A stretch of DNA of 64,000 bases from Bacteroides nordii WAL 11050 = JCM 12987 (lineage in GTDB: Bacteria > Bacteroidota > Bacteroidia > Bacteroidales > Bacteroidaceae). The position numbers and the translations under genes were made by a program. The notes beneath the pieces are model-generated. The model had not been told where the DNA came from. It searched no databases and saw only the letters and a list, made by a program, of their open reading frames with translations. Shown here piece after piece: positions 1-9,690 of this stretch. The DNA is taken from the NCBI GenBank assembly GCA_000613465.1, contig BAJA01000003.1:186001-250000 (forward strand). Reading direction: 5' to 3'. Within the stretch, counting starts at the first letter, position 1. The number at the start of each line of letters is the position of its first letter.

Positions 1-103
1 TATTAGGCTTTATGCGATAGTTGATTGTATTGTTAACAGGATAACCGGGGATATATGTTGTGAAATGGATATATCCCTGTTTCTATCTAAATTTTGTTTG
101 ATT

Positions 104-2380
104 ATGGTGCGTGTAAAACATTTGTTACTTATAGTTGTGGTAGGAATCTTGTTTTCCTGCCGGTCGGGAGAGGAGGTGTCCGATCTTCCCCGTCCTTATC
201 ATAACCTTCGTTTTGAAAAACTTCCGGAGGTTTGGGATGAAGCCCTTCCGTTAGGAAATGGTTTAACCGGTGCTCTTATCTGGCAGAAGGAAGGGAAACT
301 GAGAATCGCTATAGACCGGGCCGATCTGTGGGATTTACGTCCGGTAGAAGAGTTCAAATCACCCGATCACTCTTATCAGTTTATTTGTGATCAGGTACTA
401 AAGAAAAAAGATATTGCCCCTATCCAGCGTTTGATAGACGACAGGACTAAATATGACGCGGCTCCCACTAAGATACCTGCAGGGGCTATTGAGTTCAACA
501 TTGCTTCTTTAGGGAAAGTGAAGGATGTTAGTCTGGACCTGACTTCTGCTGTCTGTACCGTTTTATGGGAGAATGGAGCCAAAGCACGCATTTTTGTTTC
601 CGCCAATGAGAAAGGGGGGCGCTTCTTCTTTGAAAATCTGCCGGATACTCTTTCGCCGGAGTTGATCACTCCTTTATATGAAGAAAACGACACAGAACTG
701 GACTATCAGCCCGGTGTAAACAAGCTGACTGCATTGGGATATAAACGAGGAAAAGTAGAACGAATAAATCCCGGAACTTTGCTCTATCAGCAGCAAGGGT
801 GGGGAGATGTTTCTTATGAAATAGCATTAAAATGGAAGTCTCCCTCCGGGCATTCGCTGGAAGGGGAGTATTGTGTAACCTCCAAGGGAACCTGGTATTC
901 GGAGAGGGAGGGAGCATTGGAATGTATGAGACAGACGATGAGTAGCGACTTCAATAGTAGTTTGGCAATGCATAAGCATTGGTGGCGGGAATATTGGATG
1001 AAATCTTCTATCAGCCTGCCCGATACATTGCTGGAGAAACAATGGTATCTGGAAATGTATAAGTTTGCCGCTGCTTCACGAAAGGGTGCACCTCCTATTT
1101 GCCTGCAAGCCGTATGGACTGCCGATAACGGGCAGACTCCTCCCTGGCGCGGAGACTTTCACAGCGATTTGAATACCCAGTTGAGCTATTGGGCAGGATA
1201 TACTTCTAATCATCTTGAAGAGTCGTCCGTATTTACCGACTGGCTTTGGAAGATAAAAGAAAATGCAGAAGCATTCACCCGGCAATTTTATGGCGTGGAG
1301 GGGCTGAATGTACCTTGTATTGCCACATTGACAGGAGAACCGATCGGTGGATGGAGTCCTTACTCACACTCTCCTTCTACAGCCGGTTGGTTATCGCACC
1401 ATTTCTATCTACAATGGAAGTATAGCATGGATACCGATTTCCTGAAGAACCGCGCTTATCCATGGATAAAGGAGGTGGCACAGTATTTTGAGAATATTTC
1501 AATCCGGGGTGAAAACGGAGAACGGCAACTGCCTTTATCTACTTCTCCGGAGATAAATGACAATCGTATTGATGCCTGGTTTCAGAAGACAACCAACTAC
1601 GACCTTGCTAATATACGGCTGACGTATACCGTCGCCCGGGAGATGGCGGAGGCTTTGGGCTTGAATGAAGAAGCCGGTTACTGGGTAAGACAACTAAGCG
1701 AATGGCCCAAACCTGCTGTGAATGAGAGTGGGTTGATGATTGCACCCGGAAAGGCACAAACGGAGTCGCATCGCCATTTTTCACATTTGCTGTCTTTTCA
1801 TCCTTTTGGATTGATAGACGTGAGTAAAGGAAATGGGAATATCGATTTGATATTGCGTTCTATTAAGAATGTAGAGATGTTGGGCACGGATTGGTGGACC
1901 GGATATACCTATGCATGGCTGGCCAACATGAAGGCCCGTGTTTTTGAAGGAGACGATGTAGTGAGAAACCTGCACATCTTTATTAAAGCTTTTTGCTCTC
2001 CGAACAGTTTTCATCTGAATGGTGACCAGTTGAAGGCGGGCTATTCGCAATTTACCTATCGTCCGTTTACACTGGAAGGTAACTTTGCCTGTGCAGCTGC
2101 TATTCAGGAGATGCTGCTGCAAAGTCATACCGGAGTGATAAAAGTATTTCCGGCTTTGTCCACCAAATGGGAGGATGTCTCTTTCCGGCATCTCCGGGCG
2201 ATGGGAGCTTTTCTCGTATCGGCCTCTTATGAAGGAGGGAAGATTGCTTCTATCACAGTTGAATCTGAAAAAGGAGGATGGATGAAGCTGTATAATCCTT
2301 TTACGGATAAAATAACAGAGAGAAAGATGGTGGCCGGAGAGACAATTACATTTACGAATAAGTTCCCGATGGGAAAATAA
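104..2380 (+). CDS. GH95-like glycoside hydrolase, lipoprotein
   Basis: Probable surface or periplasmic glycosidase. The chosen ATG at 104 gives a clean lipoprotein signal ending in LFSC with the lipid-bearing Cys at residue 19; the in-frame ATG at 65 adds 13 residues that do not improve it. The N-terminal stretch EALPLGNGLTGALIW is the typical start of the GH95 beta-sandwich domain. The middle has a toroid-type segment (QTPPWRGDFHSDLNTQLSYW, then GGWSPYSHSP and a TSPEIND region) matching the layout of GH95 alpha-L-fucosidase/galactosidase-type enzymes. Length (759 aa) fits the family. It is 10 bp from the PL8-like lyase gene, so the two are probably co-transcribed. GH95-like membership is from motif recall, and the substrate (fucose, galactose or another sugar) cannot be read from sequence. 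Bases 1-103 hold no gene I can support. Confidence 0.72.
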   Translation: MVRVKHLLLIVVVGILFSCRSGEEVSDLPRPYHNLRFEKLPEVWDEALPLGNGLTGALIWQKEGKLRIAIDRADLWDLRPVEEFKSPDHSYQFICDQVLKKKDIAPIQRLIDDRTKYDAAPTKIPAGAIEFNIASLGKVKDVSLDLTSAVCTVLWENGAKARIFVSANEKGGRFFFENLPDTLSPELITPLYEENDTELDYQPGVNKLTALGYKRGKVERINPGTLLYQQQGWGDVSYEIALKWKSPSGHSLEGEYCVTSKGTWYSEREGALECMRQTMSSDFNSSLAMHKHWWREYWMKSSISLPDTLLEKQWYLEMYKFAAASRKGAPPICLQAVWTADNGQTPPWRGDFHSDLNTQLSYWAGYTSNHLEESSVFTDWLWKIKENAEAFTRQFYGVEGLNVPCIATLTGEPIGGWSPYSHSPSTAGWLSHHFYLQWKYSMDTDFLKNRAYPWIKEVAQYFENISIRGENGERQLPLSTSPEINDNRIDAWFQKTTNYDLANIRLTYTVAREMAEALGLNEEAGYWVRQLSEWPKPAVNESGLMIAPGKAQTESHRHFSHLLSFHPFGLIDVSKGNGNIDLILRSIKNVEMLGTDWWTGYTYAWLANMKARVFEGDDVVRNLHIFIKAFCSPNSFHLNGDQLKAGYSQFTYRPFTLEGNFACAAAIQEMLLQSHTGVIKVFPALSTKWEDVSFRHLRAMGAFLVSASYEGGKIASITVESEKGGWMKLYNPFTDKITERKMVAGETITFTNKFPMGK

Positions 2381-2390
2381 GATTTGATAT

Positions 2391-4778
2391 ATGAGGAGAA
2401 CACATCTATTTGCGATTTTGATTTTGCTTTCTTACGGTGTCTTTGCACAACCGTCGAAGAAGGAAGCTATGCGGATGCTTAGGGAGTATTATGTGGCAAA
2501 TGTGAATGGTACCTGTAATAAAGCTGATTGTGAAAAATATATCAGCCTGTTGAATCGTGACGGGCAGTTTACGGACATGATTGCTTATGAAAGAGAGATA
2601 GGAACACGGAAGCTGCTCGAAAGTATCAGTTTTGACGAACAACAACACATGGGACTGTACCTTACCGAGGCGATGAACCGTTTGAAATCGGTTGCCGCTT
2701 ATTATCGTCAGAAGGGTGGGAAAGAGATTCCTGATAAGTATTGGAAAGCGATTGTCAGATATGGTACTATCGAACAGAACCGCCGGCCGAATGATCGGTT
2801 CCATGCTTCCTGCTTTGCCATTCCTCAGGCGGCCTGCGGTATTTATTATCTGTTGATAGAGGCAATGGAGCAAGCAGAAAAGGACGGAAAAGGTTCTTCT
2901 TTGGAGAGAGAGGCGAACCGGATGCTCAAATACCTTGCTATGCAATCGTGGACACAGCCGTTGCGCAATGATGAAACGGACAGGAATGTGGTCAGCATTC
3001 CTCGTTTCCGTCATCATGTGTGGTGGGTAGGAGGAAATGCACTGGCTTACCGTCCTCTGTTGGAGACGGCTGTGCTGATGGACTCTATTCCGATGGTGGA
3101 CGTTGTGGCGGAAGTTGCGAAAAAGAGTTTGAGCAATGTGTCTCAGACCAATTATGAAGAGGCTTTCTGGAATGAAGGATTCACAGCCGATGGTGCCGGA
3201 TGGGGGCATGGTAAGCAATGTCTGGTATGGGGATATCCTATTCACGGTGCATCCAGTGCCTTGAATATTCTGAAAGTGTTGAAGCATACTCCCTGGGCTC
3301 AGACATTAAGCAGAGAGAATGCGGAAGCGCTACTCCATTTCTACCGGGGAAGTAACTTTTATCATTACAAAGGATACATTCCTCCGTGTCTCGACCGGTA
3401 TTCGATGGTATATTATGAGGGCAGGCATCAGCCCGTTCCTTATTATGAAATGCTGAAACGAACGGTGGAGGACTATGCAGACGCTTTTACTTCGGCCGAG
3501 TTGGAAGAATTGAAACAACTGATTGACGAGGCAGGGCGGGAAGATATCCGTATGGATAATTATCCGGACGGTATGTATCACGGATCTCGCTGGTTTTTCA
3601 ACAATGATGATCTGATTAAGAAGAATAAAGAGTACCACATTCTTATTAATATGGCCTCTTTCCGTTGTGACGGACTGGAAAGTGCGAGTAACTTTGCGGA
3701 TGAGTTTAATATTTTCACCAATGACGGACTTACCTTTTTTCAACGTCGGGGAGATGAATACCGTAGAATAATAGGTGCTATGGATTTGACTGCCATGCCA
3801 GGTATTACCGCACGGGAAGGCATGGATAAACTGGCCCCTGTGACTAACTGGAGAGGATTTTGCAGTAAACACAACTTTGCCGGAGGTGCTACGAGCGGGG
3901 GAGAGAATGCGGTGGCAGGTTTTATCTTCGAAAAAATGGATGCCGAAGCAAAAGAGAAACCGGTGAAAGAGAGTAATTCGTCGGCCTCCGGAGTGAAAGC
4001 CTATAAATCCTGGTTTATAATGGGAGATTATCTGGTTGCTTTAGGAGCCGGTGTAACCAACCTGTCTCCTGAACTGGAAGGTACGATCCGGACATCGATT
4101 GAACAAACAGCCCATCAGGGAGAAGTGTGTTTGTTTGATGGGAAGTCCGTCACTCCGGTGACTTCGGCTGCGGGTACTTTGTGCCGGGATGGAAGGCCGG
4201 GATGGATCATGCAGCAGGGAGGATTTGCCTATACGGTATTGCCACCCTATTCTTCGGATGCCTTTTATTCAATAGAGACCCTTCCTAACGAATGGCTGAA
4301 AAGAAACCTGAGCAATAAAGGTAAAGTGAATTTGCCGGATAGTGCTGCTGTCTTCCGTCTTTGGATTGATCAGGGCCGGGAGGTAAAAGATGGTAAATAT
4401 GGATACGTTGTTTATTGCGGTGAAGGGACTCCTGCTTATGAATTGCCTTTTACCGTATGGAGAAATGATACGCTAACGCAAGCCGTTTCGACGGTGGATC
4501 ATATGCTTACGGGGCTTGTCTTTTATCAGGCCGATGTAGCTGTAACGGTTGGTAATACTGAAATCTCGGCTTCCGAACCTTGTGTTGTATTGATGGAACA
4601 GGATGCGAAGGGCACTAAGATATCAGTGACTGATGCTATGATGAGAGCTGATTTACAGAGTATTACTCTGAGAATAGGAGAAGATAGAATCACAATTGAC
4701 ATGCCGCAGGGAAAAGAATGTGGCAATACAGTTACCAAAATATATAAAAAGACATACCATGAACAAACGGTTGAATAA
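2391..4778 (+). CDS. Polysaccharide lyase family 8-like (chondroitin/hyaluronan-type lyase)
   Basis: 795 aa with a signal peptide (hydrophobic ILILLSYGVFAQ) and the layout of PL8 lyases: an alpha-helical N-terminal half followed by beta-sandwich domains. Typical features are RHHVWWVGGNALAY near residue 205, a GWGHGKQCLVWGYPIHG segment near 270 that probably carries the active-site aromatic and His residues, an Arg-rich stretch after LDRYSMVYYEGR, MPGITAREG near 467, and KSWFIMGDYLVALGAGV near 542, which resembles the KSWFFFDD...LGSGI block of the family. PL8 enzymes cleave uronic-acid polysaccharides by beta-elimination. It overlaps the following GH3 start by 20 bp, which suggests translational coupling. 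Exact substrate is inference; a related unclassified lyase family is the main alternative. Confidence 0.7.
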   Translation: MRRTHLFAILILLSYGVFAQPSKKEAMRMLREYYVANVNGTCNKADCEKYISLLNRDGQFTDMIAYEREIGTRKLLESISFDEQQHMGLYLTEAMNRLKSVAAYYRQKGGKEIPDKYWKAIVRYGTIEQNRRPNDRFHASCFAIPQAACGIYYLLIEAMEQAEKDGKGSSLEREANRMLKYLAMQSWTQPLRNDETDRNVVSIPRFRHHVWWVGGNALAYRPLLETAVLMDSIPMVDVVAEVAKKSLSNVSQTNYEEAFWNEGFTADGAGWGHGKQCLVWGYPIHGASSALNILKVLKHTPWAQTLSRENAEALLHFYRGSNFYHYKGYIPPCLDRYSMVYYEGRHQPVPYYEMLKRTVEDYADAFTSAELEELKQLIDEAGREDIRMDNYPDGMYHGSRWFFNNDDLIKKNKEYHILINMASFRCDGLESASNFADEFNIFTNDGLTFFQRRGDEYRRIIGAMDLTAMPGITAREGMDKLAPVTNWRGFCSKHNFAGGATSGGENAVAGFIFEKMDAEAKEKPVKESNSSASGVKAYKSWFIMGDYLVALGAGVTNLSPELEGTIRTSIEQTAHQGEVCLFDGKSVTPVTSAAGTLCRDGRPGWIMQQGGFAYTVLPPYSSDAFYSIETLPNEWLKRNLSNKGKVNLPDSAAVFRLWIDQGREVKDGKYGYVVYCGEGTPAYELPFTVWRNDTLTQAVSTVDHMLTGLVFYQADVAVTVGNTEISASEPCVVLMEQDAKGTKISVTDAMMRADLQSITLRIGEDRITIDMPQGKECGNTVTKIYKKTYHEQTVE

Positions 4779-7336
4779 ATTAGTACTTTCATTGCTCCTG
4801 TTGCTGTCTCAGCAAGGATTAGGGGTGGCACAACAACTTCCTTATAAGAATAGCGCATTGCCTGTACAAGACAGGGTGGAGGATTTGCTGCAACGCATGA
4901 CACTTGAAGAAAAGATAGCCCAGATACGCCACATACATTCCTGGAATATATTCAACGGACAGGAACTCGATGAGAATAAGCTCGCCACTTTTGTAGGTGA
5001 TATAGGTTGGGGCTTTGTGGAAGGTTTTCCGCTGACCGGTGAAAACTGCCGGAAAAATATGCGGGTGATCCAGGAGTATATGATAAAGAATACTCGCTTG
5101 GGAATACCTGTATTTACCGTGGCCGAGTCCTTGCACGGATCCGCTCATGAGGCTCTACCATTTTTCCTCAGAACATAGCATTGGGAAGTACATTCAATCC
5201 GGCGCTTGCCTATCAGAAGGCGGCTCTGACTTCCTCTGATCTTCATGCCCAGGGGGTGTGTCAGGTTCTTGCCCCTTGTATCGATGTGGTACGGGATTTG
5301 CGTTGGGGAAGGGTTGAAGAGTCCTACGGAGAAGACCCTTTCCTCTGCGGGACATTGGCTTTGGCAGAGACACGTGGGTATTTGGATAACGGTATCTCTC
5401 CTATGCTGAAACATTTCGGAGCACATGGTAACCCTTTAGGCGGTTTGAATCTTGCTTCTGTGGAGAGTGGCTTGAGGGATTTGCATGATATCTACCTGAA
5501 ACCTTTCGAGATGGTTATTACTCAGTTGCCGGTACAGGCAGTTATGTCTACCTATAACTCCTGGAATCATGTTCCTAATTCGGCTTCTGCTACTTGTTGA
5601 CCGACGTTTTGCGGAAACAATGGGGGTTCAAAGGATACGTTTATTCTGACTGGGGGGCGATCGAGATGTTGCAGAACTTTCATCATACGGCTGCCACCCC
5701 TGCCGATTGTGCAGTACAAGCGCTTTCTGCCGGACTCGATGTAGAGGCTTCCAGTGAATGTTATCCGTACCTGAAGCAACTTATTGAGCAAGGGGAGTTT
5801 GACGAAAAGATACTGGATGAATCCGTACGTCGTGTGCTGGCTGCTAAATTTAAACAGGGACTCTTTGAAGACCCTTTTGGTGAAAAGATAAAGAAGACGG
5901 CGATGCACTCTGCCGCGAGTATTGCGTTGTCCCGTAAAATAGCAGATGAGTCTGTTGTATTATTGAAGAATGAGAATGGACTGTTGCCGCTGGATGCTGA
6001 CAAACTGCATTCAATTGCTGTGATAGGGCCGAATGCTGCGCAGGTACAGTTTGGTGATTATACCTGGAGCCGGGATAATAAGGATGGAGTTACTCCATTG
6101 GCAGGATTACAGAAGCTGTTGGGAAGTAAAGTAGCCATTCACTATGCTCCGGGATGCAGTATGATGTCCGAAGATACTTCATTGATCCCCGAAGCTGTGG
6201 CAGCAGCACAGAAAAGTGAGGTCGCTCTGGTGTTCTGTGGCAGTTCGAGTGCATCTTTGGCAAGAGATTATAGCAATACCAACTGCGGTGAAGGGTTCGA
6301 TTTGCATGATCTTAATCTTACCGGAGCACAGGGAGAGTTGATAAAGGCTGTTTATGCAACCGGAAAACCTGTAGTACTGGTATTGGTAAGTGGGAAACCT
6401 TTCACTATCGCCTGGGAGAAGGAACATGTGTCGGCTATCCTTGTACAGTGGTACGCAGGCGAGCAGGCGGGTAACTCTATTGCAGACGTTCTTTTCGGCA
6501 AGGTAAACCCTTCCGGGAAATTGACTTTCTCGTTCCCGCAGAGTGTAGGACATCTTCCGGCTTATTATAATTATTTGCCTTCTGATAAAGGGTTCTATAA
6601 AAAACCGGGGAGTTATCAGAAGCCGGGCCGGGATTATGTATTCTCTTCTCCTGCTTCTTTATGGGCTTTCGGATACGGATTGAGCTATACTTCTTTTTCT
6701 ATGAAGGATATGCAGGTATCGGTAAGGGAAGATTCGGTTTTTGTCAAAGCAGAAATACTTAACACAGGCAAAAGGGCCGGACAAGAGGTCGTTCAGCTTT
6801 ATGTGCGTGATCTTGTCAGCTCGGTTGTTACCCCTATAAAACAACTGAAAGCATTTGCGAAGGTGGAACTGCAGCCGGGAGAACAGAGGACGGTTTTGTT
6901 ACGTTTCCCGGTTGCAGAACTTGCCCTGACAAATGAAGCCGGGCAGCGGTTGGTTGAACCCGGTGAGTTTGAGATTCAGTTGGGTAACTCTTCTGATAAT
7001 ATCCTGTTGAAACAAACGATAAGGATAGGTGACAGTGTGAAGAAGGATTCAGGAGATGAAACTGCAACTCAAAGCAAACCTGTGGGGACGGGAAAGATGA
7101 GGACCGTTCGGGGAATTGTGAGAGATATACAGGCTACTTTGGTAGCGAACGTTTCTATTTGGTCTGTCGGACAGAAAAAGGAGATTGGGAAAACAAATAA
7201 GAAGGGAGAGTATGAAATACAAGCTGCATCGGATGATATCCTGATATTCTCCGGGAAAGGGTACTTAAAACAGACTGTACCTGTGAATCATCATACGGAC
7301 ATTAATGTAAAACTGGCGTACGGTGAAGACAGGTAA
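4759..7336 (+). CDS. GH3 beta-glycosidase with C-terminal regulatory-like domain; frameshifted twice as read
   Basis: Family GH3 enzyme of about 859 aa once two breaks are repaired. The start at 4759 gives a signal peptide ending LGVAQQ. The frame is lost near 5151 (GAGGCTC where GAGGGCTC restores the family's HEG...FPQN motif) and again near 5588 (TTCTGCTAC where one extra C restores SASRYLLTD). Repaired, it shows the N-terminal barrel (APCIDVVRDLRWGRVEESYGEDP), the nucleophile in VYSDWGA near residue 297, the alpha/beta sandwich (VLVLVSGKPFTI) and an Fn3-like domain (GEFEIQLGNSS). Unusually, about 80 residues follow (GIVRDIQATLVANVSIW to the end) that resemble a carboxypeptidase-regulatory-like beta domain, more typical of SusC N-termini. 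It probably removes terminal beta-linked sugars from oligosaccharides. The breaks are more likely sequence errors than decay. Confidence 0.78.
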
Positions 7337-7377
7337 TGGCTGGAAACGGATAAATATTAAAACAACTGATACTATTT

Positions 7378-9627
7378 ATGAAACGATTCTTTCTAAACTT
7401 ATTGGCAACCGTTGGCGTGGTGTCAGCTTTTGCAACGGGCAACAGACCAATCACTATCACACCTTATCCTCAGGAAGTGCATGTACGGCAGGGAGAGTTT
7501 ATGATTACTCCACAGACCTCTTTTGTGGTTCAGACTGCTGACTTGAAAGATATTGCCGGATATTTTGGAGCCCAAATAAAGCGCTCTACAGGATATGAAC
7601 TACCTGTAAATACGATTGCTACCGAAAACAGCATTATATTATCAATCGATAACCAACTGCCTCTCAATGAGGAGGGGTATGTATTGGAAGTGATGCCCGG
7701 GCAGATCACAGTAACCGGGAAGAGCGATAGAGGGGTGTTTTACGGCATGCAGACAGTGATGCAACTCCTTCCCCCTGAAATAGAAGAGGCGGTTGCTGTG
7801 GACAATGTGGCATGGACTCTTCCCTGCGTTTCTGTAAAAGATGAACCCCGTTTTGCCTATCGTGGTATGATGTTGGACGTATGTCGGCACTTTCTTGATG
7901 TCGATTTCGTAAAGAAGCAGTTGGACATCATGGCTATGTTTAAAATGAACTACTTTCACTGGCATCTTACCGATGACCACCTTTGGACTATTGAAATAAA
8001 AAAATACCCTTTACTGACAGAGATAGGATCCATCCGGCACAATGTAGACGGAAGTGTGAATCGTGGTTTCTATACACAAGACCAGATCAGGGAAGTAGTG
8101 GCCTATGCTGCTGAGAAGAAAATCACCGTTATCCCGGAAATAGAACTTCCTGGGCATGCTCTCGCGGCGATTACAGCTTATCCGGAACTATCCTGCATCG
8201 AAGGCCCTTTCCGGTTGAGAAACCAGTGGGGGGTGGAAGATAACGTATATTGTGCCGGAAACGACCGTGTATTCAATTTTCTGGAAGATGTGATAGGTGA
8301 AGTCGTTCCTCTATTTCCCGGAAAATACTTTCACATCGGTGGAGATGAATGCCCGAAGATTCATTGGGAAGTTTGTCGCAAATGCCAGCACCGTATGAAA
8401 GAAGAGGGGCTGAAGGATGAACACGAACTGCAGAGTTATTTTGTTCATCGTATCGAGAAAATCCTGTTGAGACATGGCAGGGCAATGATTGGCTGGGATG
8501 AAATACTTGAAGGAGGACTTGCTGCATCTGCTACTGTCATGTCGTGGACGGGGGAGGAGGGTGGAATCACTGCTGCCAACATGGGGCATGATGTTATTAT
8601 GACTCCTTTGAATTTTGCTTATTATGATGCCGGACAGGGGGCGCCGGAGGTAGAACCTATCACCATCAGTTTTGGTATTTCGCTCGAGAAGGCATATAAA
8701 TATGAACCGGTAGCAGCAGGGATTTCCTGGGAGAAGTCTCACCACATATTGGGTGCGCAGGCCAATTTATGGACAGAATACTCTCCGACTGCCGAGCATA
8801 CGGAATATCTTCTTTATCCGCGTATGCTGGCTATGGCAGAATTAACCTGGACGCAAAAAGAGAATAAGGATTATACTTCCTTTGTGCAGCGTTTGGACAA
8901 TCAGTTGAGGCGCCTGGATGCCCATCATATTAATTATCATATCCCATTGCCCGAAGGACCACAGGCCGATTATGTAGCATTTGTTGATAAAACAACCCTG
9001 ACCTTTCATAACAGCCGCAATTTACCCATGGTTTATACCGTTGACGGAACGATGCCTACAGCACAATCCACTCTATATACCACCCCTCTTGTATTTATGA
9101 AAAATACGACGCTGAGGATAGCTACCATGCTTCCGTCCGGAAAACTGAGCCGGACAAGAATCATAGATGTCCGGAAAGAGAAAATGAGGCCTGCTCTTCG
9201 CAGAGAATTGGCAGCAGGAGTAGAACTGCAACGCATCTCCGGTAAGTATTATTATGTTACAGACTTAGTTGATGTGAATTGGGAACAACCAATCATCGTT
9301 CCGGGATTTCATCTGGATGTACCCCCCGAGGCTAACGGTGCTTTTCTTTATAAAGGCTGTTTCGAGGTTCCTGCTGACGGCGTCTATTATATCTCTTCCG
9401 AGATGGATCAACTGAAGATAGATGGGGAGAGAATAATAAATAATAGCGGGAAGCTGATACGACATTCAGTAAGCCGGAAGTCAGTTGCTTTGAAGAAAGG
9501 AATTCACTCATTTGAACTTATCTATATCAATAGTAACATCGGTGGTTATCATCGTTACTGGAACAAACGTGGATTTCAGTTGATCGGGGAAGATGGTACG
9601 CTCACTACTCCGGAGGTTTATCACTGA
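7378..9627 (+). CDS. GH20 beta-N-acetylhexosaminidase
   Basis: 749 aa, secreted (signal peptide ending VVSAFATG). Domain order: GH20b N-terminal domain (about residues 20-150, NRPITITPYPQEV), GH20 barrel with the catalytic Asp-Glu pair in HIGGDECPK near residue 323, the MMLDVCRHF and NYFHWHLTDDH strands, a Chb_Hex_C-like domain (TTLTFHNSRNLPMVYTVDG) and a C-terminal PA14-like beta domain (GCFEVPADGVYYISSEMDQLKIDG). The enzyme removes terminal GlcNAc or GalNAc from glycans. It lies 41 bp after the GH3 gene and closes the enzyme run. Together with a PL8-like lyase it points to an amino-sugar-containing host glycan or glycosaminoglycan, which is inference. Confidence 0.93.
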   Translation: MKRFFLNLLATVGVVSAFATGNRPITITPYPQEVHVRQGEFMITPQTSFVVQTADLKDIAGYFGAQIKRSTGYELPVNTIATENSIILSIDNQLPLNEEGYVLEVMPGQITVTGKSDRGVFYGMQTVMQLLPPEIEEAVAVDNVAWTLPCVSVKDEPRFAYRGMMLDVCRHFLDVDFVKKQLDIMAMFKMNYFHWHLTDDHLWTIEIKKYPLLTEIGSIRHNVDGSVNRGFYTQDQIREVVAYAAEKKITVIPEIELPGHALAAITAYPELSCIEGPFRLRNQWGVEDNVYCAGNDRVFNFLEDVIGEVVPLFPGKYFHIGGDECPKIHWEVCRKCQHRMKEEGLKDEHELQSYFVHRIEKILLRHGRAMIGWDEILEGGLAASATVMSWTGEEGGITAANMGHDVIMTPLNFAYYDAGQGAPEVEPITISFGISLEKAYKYEPVAAGISWEKSHHILGAQANLWTEYSPTAEHTEYLLYPRMLAMAELTWTQKENKDYTSFVQRLDNQLRRLDAHHINYHIPLPEGPQADYVAFVDKTTLTFHNSRNLPMVYTVDGTMPTAQSTLYTTPLVFMKNTTLRIATMLPSGKLSRTRIIDVRKEKMRPALRRELAAGVELQRISGKYYYVTDLVDVNWEQPIIVPGFHLDVPPEANGAFLYKGCFEVPADGVYYISSEMDQLKIDGERIINNSGKLIRHSVSRKSVALKKGIHSFELIYINSNIGGYHRYWNKRGFQLIGEDGTLTTPEVYH

Positions 9628-9690
9628 GTGTTTCCCACACGGGGATTCATCAGATAAATAGTACTCCCAATCGTACATCGTCTAATAGTA

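Noticed and set aside
1-64. End of an upstream gene at the window edge
   Set aside because: The third frame can be read to a stop at 18-20, but a handful of codons is not enough to support a gene.
2406-3287. A 293-codon open frame on the minus strand opposite the PL8-like gene
   Set aside because: It lies wholly inside a gene with strong family motifs, has low-complexity composition typical of an antisense frame, and no promoter.
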